From: Halapricum hydrolyticum
GTDB taxonomy: Archaea > Halobacteriota > Halobacteria > Halobacteriales > Haloarculaceae
Length of the DNA stretch: 62,684 nucleotides
Reading direction: 5' to 3'
NCBI GenBank assembly: GCA_025517565.1
Contig: JAOPKD010000017.1
Location: forward strand, 1 to 62,684
In this document: in pieces, positions 43,262 to 53,001 of the stretch
How positions within the stretch are numbered: position 1 is the stretch's first letter
Layout of the letters: each line of letters begins with the position of its first letter
Notes under the pieces: model-generated
What the model saw: the letters and a program-made list of their open reading frames with translations, nothing else
The model's database searches: none
Told to the model about the DNA's origin: nothing
Program-made: the position numbers and the translations under genes

Positions 43262-44491
43262 TCAGGACGTGGCCGCCGGTGCATAACACACCCAGTCGAC
43301 CGGTGGGAGCGACAGTGTGACGGCCCCGTCGGCGTCGGTCGTGACCTCCTGTCCGGTGTTGGCGTAGTCCTGCAGCGTGGCCCTCTCCCAGGACGTGTCA
43401 ACTGTGACGGAACGACGGTCGTCAGCGCGGTTGAGTCCAACCAGCAGGTTCCCCTCGCGTTCGAACACGTAACAGGCTGAGTCAAGATGGCGCGTCAGTG
43501 CCGGCCCCGCGGCGAAGCGCCGCCGGATCGATAGCAGGTTCGAGATCGTCTCGTCCCCGACGTCGAAGCGCTTGCTGTACACGCGAGGATACCCCTGGTA
43601 CGTGAGGATGAAGGCGTGTGCGAGCGCCTCGTACTCCGGCGGTGGACTGTCGTGATTGGAGACGAACGTCATCGATCGGCCCGGATGTCGGTTCACGAGG
43701 CCAGCCCCCTCCAGGGCGTTGAAATCGCCGTCCCGGTGGAACACGTCTTCGTGCATCGTGAAATAGAGCGGATAATCCATGACCGTCATGCCCGTCTCGA
43801 GATACGTCTCACAGTACGAGACCGAGCCGTGCAGCACTTCTCCGACGGTGAAGAGGCCGCGTTCGGCCGCCCACGGGTTCGCGTAGTCGCGGAAGAACGG
43901 CGCCTGAACGTGCTTGACCGCGTCCCAGCGAATGCCGTCGACGCCCATCTCGGCGTACTTGTCGACGTACGATTCTAGCACGTCCCGGACGTGATCCGAC
44001 TCCTGGCGGAGGTCCGGCAACCCCTCGAGATCGCGGTACTGGAGCTCCCAGTCGTCCTCGTCGTCTCTGATCGGACCCTCGTGACGGAAGTCGCCCCAGC
44101 TAAAACGCGGGAACTTCTCGAAATCGACCCCCTCGGCCATGTGGTTGATGACCGCGTCGGCGATGACGGCCAGCCCGTGCTCGTGGGCCGTCTCGACCAT
44201 GTCCCGGTACGCCGATTCAGTACCGAAGACGCTGTCGAAATCGAGATGATCGATCGGCTGATAGCCCCGTGGCTCTGGGTCCGACCAGGTGCGTTTGCTC
44301 CGCTGGGCCGGCGGGACCTGGATCGCGTCGTAGCCGGCCGCGGCGACGGCGTCGAGCGACGCCCGTATCTCCGTCCAGGGCGTGTGATAATACTGGTAGA
44401 CGGCACCCGCACCGAGGTCGATCTCGGCGTCGGCCTGGGGCCCACCCCCGACGGCGGCCGCTCCGTAGCTGGACATTGATATCTGCCCCAT
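43262..44491 (-). CDS. GH13 alpha-amylase family enzyme
   Basis: About 409 residues. The four GH13 regions are visible: AVIADAVINHMAE (region I), GVDGIRWDAVKHV with the nucleophile Asp near residue 190 (region II), FTVGEVLHG with the acid/base Glu (region III) and MTFVSNHDSPP (region IV). A small C-terminal beta domain ends VDWVCYAPA. There is no Tat or Sec signal peptide, so it is probably intracellular. Start is ambiguous between ATG 44491 and ATG 44476. Confidence 0.88.
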   Translation of the reverse strand: MGQISMSSYGAAAVGGGPQADAEIDLGAGAVYQYYHTPWTEIRASLDAVAAAGYDAIQVPPAQRSKRTWSDPEPRGYQPIDHLDFDSVFGTESAYRDMVETAHEHGLAVIADAVINHMAEGVDFEKFPRFSWGDFRHEGPIRDDEDDWELQYRDLEGLPDLRQESDHVRDVLESYVDKYAEMGVDGIRWDAVKHVQAPFFRDYANPWAAERGLFTVGEVLHGSVSYCETYLETGMTVMDYPLYFTMHEDVFHRDGDFNALEGAGLVNRHPGRSMTFVSNHDSPPPEYEALAHAFILTYQGYPRVYSKRFDVGDETISNLLSIRRRFAAGPALTRHLDSACYVFEREGNLLVGLNRADDRRSVTVDTSWERATLQDYANTGQEVTTDADGAVTLSLPPVDWVCYAPAATS

Positions 44492-44756
44492 CACAACGTA
44501 GTACTGAAGTCCTTTCGCTATGGGACCGCAGTGCGTCTATTCGCTGTGATACCGCACCAGCACGCGACACCCGTCCGCCAAACGGATGCATTGAAATCGA
44601 AACTGTGGGCCTGAACCGAAAGAATGCGGCGGTGCAGTCCTGTCACGGTCGTTCCGGTGATTCGGCTATAGAATTGCTGCCAGCTCGCTCAGATCGACTA
44701 GCGACCAGTTGTCGCCCACGCCGTCCCTGAGCGCCCGCCTTCCGAGCGACCGAGAT

Positions 44757-46142
44757 TCACCCATCGCCGACGATCTCGGCGAGATCGAACAGGCGGAGAT
44801 CGTCGCGGTCGGCGGCGGCTTCCCGGATCGACTGCGCGAACCCATTTCTGGCGAACAGTGTGTATTCCCGACTCACGTCGTCACCACTGTCTGGCGACCA
44901 CCGGATCTCAGCCGCGTGTTTTTCCAGCGATGCGAGCGCGCTGTAATCGAGTGGATCGCTGGTGAACTTACACTCGCCGGCGACCATCGTCCTGTCGTCG
45001 GTCAGCCCGACGATATCGACTTCGTGTTCCTTGTACCACCATCGGCCGATATCGACGAACGCCTCGTCGGGATATAGGTCCGGGAGGCGATCCTGACAGA
45101 GCCGCTCGAACTCCTGGCTCACGAAGTCGGCCATCTCCGGTTCGACGACGGTCTCGTAGGCGTCCTCGCCCAGTCGTTCGTACCGGTCTTCGTTCCCGTA
45201 GACGAACCGGAACCAGAACCGGAACAGCGGGTCGAGAATCCGGTATCGGCCCCGACGTGACTTGGTCGGGTCCTCGGTGACGGGGACCTCACGCTCGACG
45301 AGCCGCAGCCGCTCCAGTTTCTGGGTGTACGTCGAGATCTGTTTGCCGTCGATGCCGACCGTCCCCGCGATCTCGTTGGCGGTCGCGTTCCCGGCGGCGA
45401 TCGCTTTCAGGATCGCGAAATACCGGTTCGGCTCTGTGAGTTCGGTGCGGAGAACGTACTCGGGTTCGTTGTGCAGGAACCCCTGCTGGGAGAGGATCGA
45501 CTCCTGGATAGCCATCCCGAGGTCGTGGTTCGGCTCGATACCGTCGAGATAGTACGGCGTCCCACCGAAGACGCCCCACGCGAACACCTGCTCTTCCGGC
45601 GTGTAGGTCTCCGGGAAGAACTCGCGTACGGCGTCGAAGTCGAGTTTCCGAAGGTCGATCTTCTCGGTGAATCGGCCGTACAGCGGACTGTTCCCCAGCA
45701 GAGTCGCCTCTTCCATCATGCTGATCGACGAGCCGACCAGAACGAACGTCGCTGTGCTGTCCTGGACTTCTCGATCCCACAACCGCTGGACGACCGACGG
45801 GAGACTCCCGTCAGCGTCGATGAGGTACGGAAACTCGTCCAGTACGACGATTGCACCTTGGTCGGCGAGGTACCCGAGGAGCGATTCCCACTCGGGCTTG
45901 ATCCGGTCGATGCCGGGGAACGACTCCGCGGCGACGTCAGCGAACTCGTCGAGTTGGATCTGTTGTGTCGTCTCTGTCGCCTGGTACAGCACGACATCCT
46001 CGCGGCCGGACAGCGATTGTTGTACGAGTTCGGTCTTCCCGAGGCGACGCCGGCCGAAGATGACGATCATCTCCGCGTCGTCGGACTCGTAACAGTCCCG
46101 AAGCCGCGAGAGCTCGGATTCGCGGTTGACGAACCGATCCAT
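44757..46142 (-). CDS. archaeal AAA ATPase with C-terminal DUF234/nuclease-like domain
   Basis: 461 residues from ATG 46142 (MDRFVNRESELSRLRDCY). Walker A is IVIFGRRRLGKTELVQQSL near residue 30 and Walker B GAIVVLDEFPYLI. A winged-helix segment (NATANEIAGTVGIDGKQISTYTQKLERLRLVER) and the C-terminal EHEVDIVGLTDDRTMVAGECKFT (restriction-endonuclease-like D-E-x-K spacing) follow. Such archaeal ATPases are numerous and mostly uncharacterised. The long upstream extension in the same frame is rejected. Confidence 0.85.
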   Translation of the reverse strand: MDRFVNRESELSRLRDCYESDDAEMIVIFGRRRLGKTELVQQSLSGREDVVLYQATETTQQIQLDEFADVAAESFPGIDRIKPEWESLLGYLADQGAIVVLDEFPYLIDADGSLPSVVQRLWDREVQDSTATFVLVGSSISMMEEATLLGNSPLYGRFTEKIDLRKLDFDAVREFFPETYTPEEQVFAWGVFGGTPYYLDGIEPNHDLGMAIQESILSQQGFLHNEPEYVLRTELTEPNRYFAILKAIAAGNATANEIAGTVGIDGKQISTYTQKLERLRLVEREVPVTEDPTKSRRGRYRILDPLFRFWFRFVYGNEDRYERLGEDAYETVVEPEMADFVSQEFERLCQDRLPDLYPDEAFVDIGRWWYKEHEVDIVGLTDDRTMVAGECKFTSDPLDYSALASLEKHAAEIRWSPDSGDDVSREYTLFARNGFAQSIREAAADRDDLRLFDLAEIVGDG

Positions 46143-46191
46143 ACGTATCAGTGCGTACGCCTCTGGGAAAGTAGTATCGGCTAACCAAATA

Positions 46192-46223
46192 CAGAATAGG
46201 CTAATCTCAAATTGGCTATTCTG
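46192..46223. promoter_or_regulatory. inverted repeat in the ATPase promoter
   Basis: CAGAATAG (46192-46199) and CTATTCTG (46216-46223) flank GGCTAATC-rich sequence. They lie 50-80 bases upstream of the ATPase start at 46142, in the AT-richest part of the gap. Possible autoregulatory operator for a protein with its own winged helix. Confidence 0.3.
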
Positions 46224-46375
46224 CGTTTGCAGAAGTGCGCGGAAAAAGCCTCGCGCTTTAGGATCTCCTCTCAGTTTCGTGTGCTCGTCATCCGGCAGGA
46301 ACCGCCGCCACAGGCCGAGAGCACTGCCCTCCACCGAGTGAGATTTTTATATTGGCGCGAGAAACAGCCGACGAA

Positions 46376-47065
46376 ATGGGCCTGTTCACGTCGGCGGCGA
46401 ACCGGCGCCGCGTTGCCGTCCACGTCGCGGTGGTCGCGGCCGTGCTGGTGGGGTCGTATCTCCTCGCTCGACAGTATCTGCCCTTTCTGCGGTCAGCCGA
46501 ACAGTTCCGTGCGTGGCTGCTCGGATTTGGCCCGTGGGCACCCGTGATGTTCGTCGCCGTTCAGGCGCTGCAGGTCGTGGTCGCTCCGATCCCGGGGCAG
46601 GTCGTTGGTGTCGCGAGCGGCTACGTCTTCGGCGTCTGGTACGGCACCCTCTACAGCATGATCGGTACCCTCATCGGCACTACCTTCGTGTTCGTGATCG
46701 CTAGGCGGTACGGCCGTCCGTATGTTGAGCGGTTCGTCGCCCCCGAGTGGATCGACAGGTTCGACACGAACTCCGCTGACAGGGGGGCGCCGCTCATCTT
46801 CGGCTTCTTCCTTATTCCGGGCCTACCCGACGACGTGATCTGTTTCGTCGCCGGCATCACCAAGATCTCTATGCCGTACCTCGTCGTCCTCGCCGCAGTC
46901 GGCCGGTTCCCGTCGATCCTGCTGTTCAATCTCGCGGGCTCACAGGTGGCTGACGACCGGATCATCAGCGCCGTGACCCTCCTCGTCGCTCTGCTCGTAG
47001 TCAGCACCGTGGCCCTGTACTATCGCGATACGCTGATCGCCGTGCTCCGCCGGGAGCGTGCCTGA
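46376..47065 (+). CDS. TVP38/TMEM64 (DedA-like) membrane protein
   Basis: 229 residues from ATG 46376. TATA-like TTTTTATAT (46343-46351) lies about 28 bases upstream, so I reject the upstream TTG. The VTT-domain features are QVVVAPIPGQVVGVASGYVFGVWYGTLYSMIG and FFLIPGLPDDVICFVAGITKISMPYLV, with five or six membrane helices. Eukaryotic relatives are lipid scramblases; the archaeal role is unknown. Confidence 0.85.
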   Translation: MGLFTSAANRRRVAVHVAVVAAVLVGSYLLARQYLPFLRSAEQFRAWLLGFGPWAPVMFVAVQALQVVVAPIPGQVVGVASGYVFGVWYGTLYSMIGTLIGTTFVFVIARRYGRPYVERFVAPEWIDRFDTNSADRGAPLIFGFFLIPGLPDDVICFVAGITKISMPYLVVLAAVGRFPSILLFNLAGSQVADDRIISAVTLLVALLVVSTVALYYRDTLIAVLRRERA

Positions 47066-47176
47066 TACTGCCGGCTATATGTCTGTCACGAATTGCGGGC
47101 CTCGAATTCTACATTTTGATGGTAATATAGACGTAATATAGGAACTCATAAGTTTCAAAAGGACCACATTTGTCCC

Positions 47177-49759
47177 ATGCTAGTTCGTACAATAGATAAG
47201 GTAGTTGATATTATTACGGGCCGCAGCAAACTCACGGTTGCGGTCATGCTCGTTCTGACCGTCGTGATGCTCGTGGGTGCGGCCAGCCCCGCCGAACCGG
47301 CGAGTTCTGAACTCGGTGAAGACAGTCTCGAACAGGAAAAACTGGACTACATCAACGCGAACTACGGTGTTGGCGAAGAGGAAGTGACGCCAGTGCAGGT
47401 GTACGTCCGCAATACTGACGGGAACGTACTCTCGCAGGAATCGATGGTAGCGACGCTTCGCGTCCAGCAGGATCTCCTCGCTGAAGAGGCCGTTGCAGAT
47501 GTAGCCAATCCGAACACGCCGGTGTTCGACATTTCGAACCGGGTGGCAAGCAGACTCGCCAGCGAGCAGAACCTGGATCTCGACGCACAGATCGCTGCAC
47601 TCGAAACTGCCGACGAGCAGACTGTCTCCGAAACTGTGAGACAAGTGCTGGCAGAGGAACCTGATGCCCAGCAGTTGCTACCGCGGACCTACGAATCCGG
47701 GTCAGCGACTGCCGAATCGCGGACCATGGTGTTCGTCTTGGAGGGGGCACCCGAGGACGCGTTTGCTCCAACGGGTCCGATTGCCGACGCACAGGAAGTC
47801 ATCCACGACCGAACCCAGGCCGAACAGCAAGACGAGTACTTCATGCTCAGTGGCCCTGCAGCTCAGGAAATCAACGCCCAGGCGGTCTCTGATACGCTGA
47901 CGCTGATTGGTCCCATCGCACTCCTGTTGATCCTGGTGGCCCTGGCCTTCGCCTACCGGGACGTCGCCGACGTTCTCGTGGGGATGTTTGGTGTGATCGT
48001 CACGCTCATCTGGATGTTTGGGCTCATTGGCTGGCTAAACGTTCCCTTCGGGCAGGCAGTCATCATCGCGCCAATTCTGTTGATTGGCCTGAGTATCGAC
48101 TACGGCCTGCACGTGTTCATGCGTTACCGGGAGGAACGTGGTCCCGACGAGCCGATTCGCCCGCCAATGCGTCGGGCGCTGTCCGGTGTGGCCGTCGCCC
48201 TGGTGCTCGTGACGGTCACGACCGCGCTTGGCTTTCTCTCGAACTTCACAAATCCGCTTTCGGAGATTAGATCGCTCGCGTTCGCCACTGCACTCGGAGT
48301 CATCGCTGCACTCATCGTGTTTGTGACTCTCGTACCGGCGGTCAAAGTGGAGATCGATGGCCTCCTCGAACGCTTCGGCAGGAACCGTCGCAAGCCTTCG
48401 ATCGGAGCCAGTGAGGGCCGCGTCAGGAGCTTCCTCACCCTCGGCGTTTCGGCTGCCCAGCGGTCGGCAATCGTAGTCGTTGTCGTGGCGCTATTGATTA
48501 CGGCAGGCGGGATCTTCGCCTTCGGCGCGCTCGATACGTCGATGGGAGACCAGCCTGACCAGCCCCCAGCGTGGCAACAGAACCTCCCCGAACCCTTCGC
48601 AATCGAAGAATACGAGTATCTCGACGACTGGAAGTATGTCCAGGAGAACTTCCAGCGGGCGGGACCCGGAGTCTCTCCGGCGCAGATTCTCGTCGAGGGT
48701 GATGTCGCGACGGCGGAGGCACTGGCGCGGATGGATGAAGCAGAACGACAGTTCGCCGAGTCAGATGTCGCCTTCCGGCGGACAGACGGGTCGGTGCCGA
48801 GCCAGACGCCGCTGTCGGTGATGCGCGCGGCTGCGGCCGAGGACCCCAACTTCCGTGCGACTTTCGAGGCCGCTGATACAGACAGCAACGGCGTGCCTGA
48901 CCAGAACATCCAGGAGGTGTACGACGCGCTGTTCGCCGCGGCCCCACAGGAGGCATCACAGGTCCTCGAACGACAGAACAACGAGTACCGGTCGGCTCGA
49001 CTCGTGCTGCCAGCGACGCAGGACCTTGATTTCACGCGTGTGGCCGGTACGGTCCGTGGGAGTGCCAGCACAACAGGCGAGGCGCCCGGGGTGATCGCGA
49101 CTGCGACTGGTGAGGATGTGATCATCCAGGTCCAAGTCGAACTGCTGACGGAGAACATCCTCCAGACGCTCGTGATCGCGCTGATCGTCATCTTCGTCCT
49201 GATGTCGGTGTTGTACCGGGTCAGGCGGGGCAGTGCTACCCTCGGCGCACTGACGGTGCTACCGATCGGGATGGTCATCGCGTGGGTGTTCGTCGCGATG
49301 TGGCTACTGGACGTGCCGCTGACGCTGTTCACAGCCCTACTGATGAGTCTAGCAATCGGACTGGGTACAGACTACACGATCCACATCAGCGAGCGCTTCG
49401 CTCAGGAACTGGAGGAGACCGGAGATACCACCGAAGCGCTGGAAACAGCCGTCGCGGGCACTGGTGGCGCACTGCTGGGCAGCACTGCCACGACAGTCGC
49501 TGCGTTCGCTACACTCTCGCTGTCGACGTTCCCCGCAATGCAACAGTTAGGGATGCTGGTCGCAATCGCGTTGCTAAGCTCGCTGGTGATGGCGGTGTTC
49601 GTGCTCCCGAGTCTCATTACGCTTTGGGTACGATACGGTGGGCGGGAGCCGACAGCTCCCGAGACGATGTCCTCCGCAACGTCGAGTGAAACCGAGCCGA
49701 TAACCGATGGCGGGTTCGACCAGTGGTCTGAGACCGACAACGGGGGCAAACGTGACTGA
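47177..49759 (+). CDS. RND superfamily (MMPL/SSD-like) transporter, second copy
   Basis: 860 residues, same two-half plan as the protein at 8679. First motif ILLIGLSIDYGLHVFMRYREERG; second LAIGLGTDYTIHISERFAQELEE. Two large extracytoplasmic domains lie after TM1 and TM7. Unlike the first copy, there is no divergent TrmB gene. It overlaps the following alpha/beta hydrolase by eight bases, suggesting the two work together. TATA-like blocks (GTAATATAG, CATAAGTTT) lie at 47121-47155. Confidence 0.88.
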   Translation: MLVRTIDKVVDIITGRSKLTVAVMLVLTVVMLVGAASPAEPASSELGEDSLEQEKLDYINANYGVGEEEVTPVQVYVRNTDGNVLSQESMVATLRVQQDLLAEEAVADVANPNTPVFDISNRVASRLASEQNLDLDAQIAALETADEQTVSETVRQVLAEEPDAQQLLPRTYESGSATAESRTMVFVLEGAPEDAFAPTGPIADAQEVIHDRTQAEQQDEYFMLSGPAAQEINAQAVSDTLTLIGPIALLLILVALAFAYRDVADVLVGMFGVIVTLIWMFGLIGWLNVPFGQAVIIAPILLIGLSIDYGLHVFMRYREERGPDEPIRPPMRRALSGVAVALVLVTVTTALGFLSNFTNPLSEIRSLAFATALGVIAALIVFVTLVPAVKVEIDGLLERFGRNRRKPSIGASEGRVRSFLTLGVSAAQRSAIVVVVVALLITAGGIFAFGALDTSMGDQPDQPPAWQQNLPEPFAIEEYEYLDDWKYVQENFQRAGPGVSPAQILVEGDVATAEALARMDEAERQFAESDVAFRRTDGSVPSQTPLSVMRAAAAEDPNFRATFEAADTDSNGVPDQNIQEVYDALFAAAPQEASQVLERQNNEYRSARLVLPATQDLDFTRVAGTVRGSASTTGEAPGVIATATGEDVIIQVQVELLTENILQTLVIALIVIFVLMSVLYRVRRGSATLGALTVLPIGMVIAWVFVAMWLLDVPLTLFTALLMSLAIGLGTDYTIHISERFAQELEETGDTTEALETAVAGTGGALLGSTATTVAAFATLSLSTFPAMQQLGMLVAIALLSSLVMAVFVLPSLITLWVRYGGREPTAPETMSSATSSETEPITDGGFDQWSETDNGGKRD

Positions 49760-50654
49760 AGATAGTCCAAAGGCGGCCAAACCTGGCGATCCGGACGGCT
49801 CCGCTTCGTTCGGTGCACTATACGATCGTGCGGTCGAATCACTCCTGAGCGTCCCCGTATCGGACACATGGATCGACTCGGCGAGCGGCCGGACCCACCT
49901 GCTCACTGCCGGCGATCCCTCCGCTCAACCAGTAATCGTCTTTCAGGGTGGCAACGTGACGAACCCGGTGACTTTGTGCTGGATACAGACGCTGGCCGAC
50001 GACTACTATCTCATCGCGCCGGATACCCCTGGCCAACCTGGGAAGACGACCGTCGAGATAGCATCCGATTTCGGACTGTGGGTTGTCGAAGTGCTCGATG
50101 GGCTGGGTCTCGATAACGTAGCAATGCTCGGAATCTCCCACGGAGGTGGCATCGTGCTGGAAGCGGCTGTCGAAGCACCGGCCCGGATCGACGCCGCTGC
50201 GTTGATCGCCCCCGCTGGCTTCGGAACGTCACTCTCCCTGGATCTCGTGCGGATTGTTCTCCTCTCGCTTGGCTATCGGTTTCTGCCGCGGCAGCAGTTA
50301 CTGCAGCGTGCCCTCGCACCGATGTTCACACAGTCGATTTCGACGGTCGACGAGACTATCATCGAAACCGTGGGCACCGCACTCCGGACTGAAGATTTGC
50401 GGGCGGAGTTCCCGGGACCAGCGGATCCCGAATCGCTAGCAGGGTTCGAAGCCCCGACACTGGTCATTACAGCCGAACAGGACCCGTTTTTCCCGGGGAG
50501 ACGAACCTGCAAGCGGGCAGCGCGTCACCTACCATCGCTCGAAGAATGTGTCATGCTTACAGAGGAGCGTCACTTCCTCTCACCAGCGGGACAGCACCGC
50601 GCGAGCGAGCGGATCCAGACATTCCTTGGCGAACACACAGGTGTGACTCAATGA
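49752..50654 (+). CDS. alpha/beta hydrolase
   Basis: 300 residues from GTG 49752. FQGGNVTNPVTLCWIQTLADDYYLIAPDTPGQPG matches the oxyanion-hole strand and loop. The nucleophile elbow is LGISHGGGIVLEAA (Ser near residue 136). The acid lies near TLVITAEQDPFF and the His in TEERHFLSPAG. Substrate unknown. Translationally coupled to the RND protein, so a lipid or ester linked to transport is a guess. Confidence 0.82.
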   Translation: MTEDSPKAAKPGDPDGSASFGALYDRAVESLLSVPVSDTWIDSASGRTHLLTAGDPSAQPVIVFQGGNVTNPVTLCWIQTLADDYYLIAPDTPGQPGKTTVEIASDFGLWVVEVLDGLGLDNVAMLGISHGGGIVLEAAVEAPARIDAAALIAPAGFGTSLSLDLVRIVLLSLGYRFLPRQQLLQRALAPMFTQSISTVDETIIETVGTALRTEDLRAEFPGPADPESLAGFEAPTLVITAEQDPFFPGRRTCKRAARHLPSLEECVMLTEERHFLSPAGQHRASERIQTFLGEHTGVTQ

Positions 50655-50761
50655 CGGGTGCCTACAGCCCCCGTTTCAGTCGGAGCTCTGTCTTCTGGAT
50701 ATCCCCAGATAGCACCCTCTAGTGCTACTTTATCCCAGTTCGAGATGTAGCGTCTACCGGG

Positions 50762-51073
50762 ATGGTACAATCTTCCTCACGCGGTATCGGAGATATCCGG
50801 ACAACGAGACGACGAGTACTCGCGACGACAGCGACACTCGCGGTCGTTGGGCTGGCTGGTTGTGCTGACGAACCCAATTCCGACGGGAGTCTCAGAGTGA
50901 CCGTGAACAACCAGCGCGGGACTGCCCAGCGGATAACGGTAACTGTCACCGACAGTGACGGTGAACAACATGTGAAGAAAACTGACACCGTCCCCGCGAA
51001 CGTCAGCCAGCCTTTCGAAAGCAGCGGGTACGAGGATGGCCAGTACACGATTCAGGTTCAGGGCGAAGACTGA
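50762..51073 (+). CDS. small Tat lipoprotein
   Basis: 103 residues. TTRRRVLATTATLAVVGLAGC combines a twin-arginine motif and lipobox. The ~65-residue mature part is a single beta domain (LRVTVNNQRGTAQRITVTVTDSDGE). Function unknown. A small inverted repeat, TAGCAC / GTGCTA (50710-50727), lies about 35 bases upstream of the ATG and may be an operator. Confidence 0.72.
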   Translation: MVQSSSRGIGDIRTTRRRVLATTATLAVVGLAGCADEPNSDGSLRVTVNNQRGTAQRITVTVTDSDGEQHVKKTDTVPANVSQPFESSGYEDGQYTIQVQGED

Positions 51074-51284
51074 GCGACCAGTAGCGTCTGGCGGCCCAGT
51101 GTGTGTCGGAATTTCGAGTTTCTCACACGTCTTAACTCTCCCGACCAGACGCCGATGGTAGCCGCAGAATCGTCCTGTCTCGACGATCAAGAATAACTGC
51201 TTGCTATCGATTCTTTCATCTGATGTGCCAGGTAATGTGACTCACTGCTAGTTTATGCTCTGGGAGAACGTTTAGACATATAAC

Positions 51285-51641
51285 ATGTCTTCAGAGACTG
51301 ATTCGTTAGAGAGTCGACCGTCACTCGTCGCCACAGTCACGACCGAAACGATCCCGGATCGAGAGATAGTGGAAGTCCTCGGAATCGCCCGGGGAAACAC
51401 AGTCAAGGCGCGGAACCTGGGTCGAGATATCACACAGGGATTTCGGAACATCGCTGGCGGTGAACTCAAAGCTTACTCGACGTTGCTTTCGCAGGCCCGC
51501 GACGACGCTATCGCGCGAATGGAAGCGGACGCAGTCGAGATGGGCGGCGATGCCGTCGTCAACGTCCGAATGGAAACGTCTGAAATCACCAAGGGCGCTT
51601 CTGAAGTGATCGCCTACGGAACCGCTGTTCGACTCGACTGA
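51285..51641 (+). CDS. YbjQ/UPF0145 family protein
   Basis: 118 residues. TTETIPDREIVEVLGIARGNTVKARNLGRDITQGFRNIAGGELKAYSTLLSQARDDAIARMEADAVEMGGDAVVNVRMETS is the classic YbjQ (DUF74) fold, a small pentameric beta-rich protein sometimes described as a putative heavy-metal-binding family. Function unproven. It is the last apparently intact chromosomal-type gene before the island. Confidence 0.88.
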   Translation: MSSETDSLESRPSLVATVTTETIPDREIVEVLGIARGNTVKARNLGRDITQGFRNIAGGELKAYSTLLSQARDDAIARMEADAVEMGGDAVVNVRMETSEITKGASEVIAYGTAVRLD

Positions 51642-51746
51642 TCCGGACGACTCCTGGCGGTCTACCATTGAAGTGGCCAGCCAGTCGCCCTCCGATACTT
51701 CCAACACACCTACAGTATTATTAGCTCTCGACACCTCGTGGTCCTG

Positions 51747-52160
51747 ATGAGCGAGCAGCAACCGACACCCGTCCGAGGAGAAGTAGCGGCGGGTTTCGAG
51801 CCAGTCGAACGCGTTTTTCGTGCAAATTTCACAGATCGGAACGAACTCGGTGCAGCATGTGCGGTCTACCACGCCGGTGAGAAGGTTGTCGACCTCTGGG
51901 ATGGATACAGGGATACCGCCGCGACGAAGCCCTGGGAAGAAAACACGATGGTGCTCGTCTTCTCCACGACCAAAGGTGTGTCCGCGGCCGCGATGGCACT
52001 CGCCCACGCTCGGAACTACTTCCAATACGATGACCAGGTGAGCATCCACTGGCCGTCGACAACTAGTACCGGTTTTATCAACCGGCGGATCGGGAGTAAC
52101 GTCAAAGCCGGATTCAAACAGATGAACGAGGCCCTCAAGGAACGAGTTGAAACCGAATAG
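51747..52160 (+). pseudogene. truncated beta-lactamase-fold serine hydrolase
   Basis: From ATG 51747 the first ~100 residues match the N-terminus of class C-type hydrolases (GFEPVERVFRANFTDRNELGAACAVYHAGEKVVDLWDGYRD; catalytic S-T-T-K in VFSTTKGVSAAAMALAHARNYFQYDDQVSIHWP). Family members are near 380 residues. After HWP the similarity stops and an unrelated ~33-residue tail (FKQMNEALKERVETE) ends at 52160. The break near 52050 may mark an island boundary. Confidence 0.75.
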
Positions 52161-52299
52161 CTGGCAACAAGATCGTGTATCCGTTACCGGCTCGAAACCA
52201 ATAAAAACCGATCGGGATCTGAAAGTCGATTCCGTTCACGTACTGCACGTTTGTCCCGCAATAGCTCGGCTTCTCAGGCGTCGGCAAGTTGTATGCTAC

Positions 52300-52716
52300 G
52301 AGCGATTACTCGTCAGCTTTGTTTGTTTCGTGTAGTGCTTCGAGGCGTGACTGCGGTCAAAGCCGGCGGCATCAATCCCGGCGACACCGTTGGTCGGGAG
52401 AACGTGACTGAGAGATTGAGAAGAACCCGCCAAACAGCCATGTCAAGGCGATTGAAGGCCTTACACAACGTCGAAGGAGACGAGATCCCCTCAAGATTGA
52501 GGAGGGACTCCGAATCCGGGGTATCTCGATAAGTTCGTCAAGAAGCGTCCGGTACGTCGTATTCTTCCGAACCTTGAGACAGAGGAGGACGATGTGTTGA
52601 TGAAGTGTGTACCGCCATCTCGAGAACTTTGAGGAGTAACGAGCGACAGCTCGCCAAGCCAGGTGCATCGCTTGCTCAACGAACCGGAGTAACTGCGACT
52701 TCGGGAGGGCTTCCAT
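52300..52716 (-). pseudogene. IS5-type (ISH) transposase remnant
   Basis: ATG 52716 begins MEALPKSQLLRFVEQAMHLAWRAVARYSSKF, then RYTLHQHIVLLCLKVRKNTTYRTLLDELIEIPRI, the N-terminus of haloarchaeal IS5-family transposases. Frameshifts follow; other frames continue PSTLCKAFNRLDMAVWRVLLNLS and NGVAGIDAAGFDRSHASKHYTKQTKLT (first catalytic Asp region), then similarity ends near 52300. The C-terminal half is missing. Confidence 0.8.
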
Positions 52717-52927
52717 CCGGTCAGACTATGGGACGAACCTGTAACTCTCTGAGGATTTCAACAGAGCCACTTTATCGTAACCGCTAGATGGCGATGGGGC
52801 GGGTGCACTAAGCGACTCCGACCTAAAGGAGACTGACCCTGGGGTCGCAAGACTGCGAGGCAGTGTAGTACTTCACGCGAACGAAGGAAGCGGATGGGTC
52901 GGGGCGGATTTGGAAACCGGCCGACAT

Positions 52928-53001
52928 GACGGGCCTGCTCAAAACCGCTTGCGCGGGCCCGTCTAACATCGCCCGCGCTCGCTCCGCTCACGAGGGCGAT
53001 G
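52928..53001. promoter_or_regulatory. paired hairpins upstream of the integrase
   Basis: GACGGGC (52928-52934) pairs with GCCCGTC (52957-52963). CATCGCCC (52967-52974) pairs with GGGCGATG (52994-53001). They occupy the GC-rich leader 100-170 bases before the integrase ATG, in an island that is otherwise AT-rich. They could be attachment-site structure, attenuator-like elements or a small RNA. No protein on either strand is convincing between 52720 and 53100. Confidence 0.4.
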
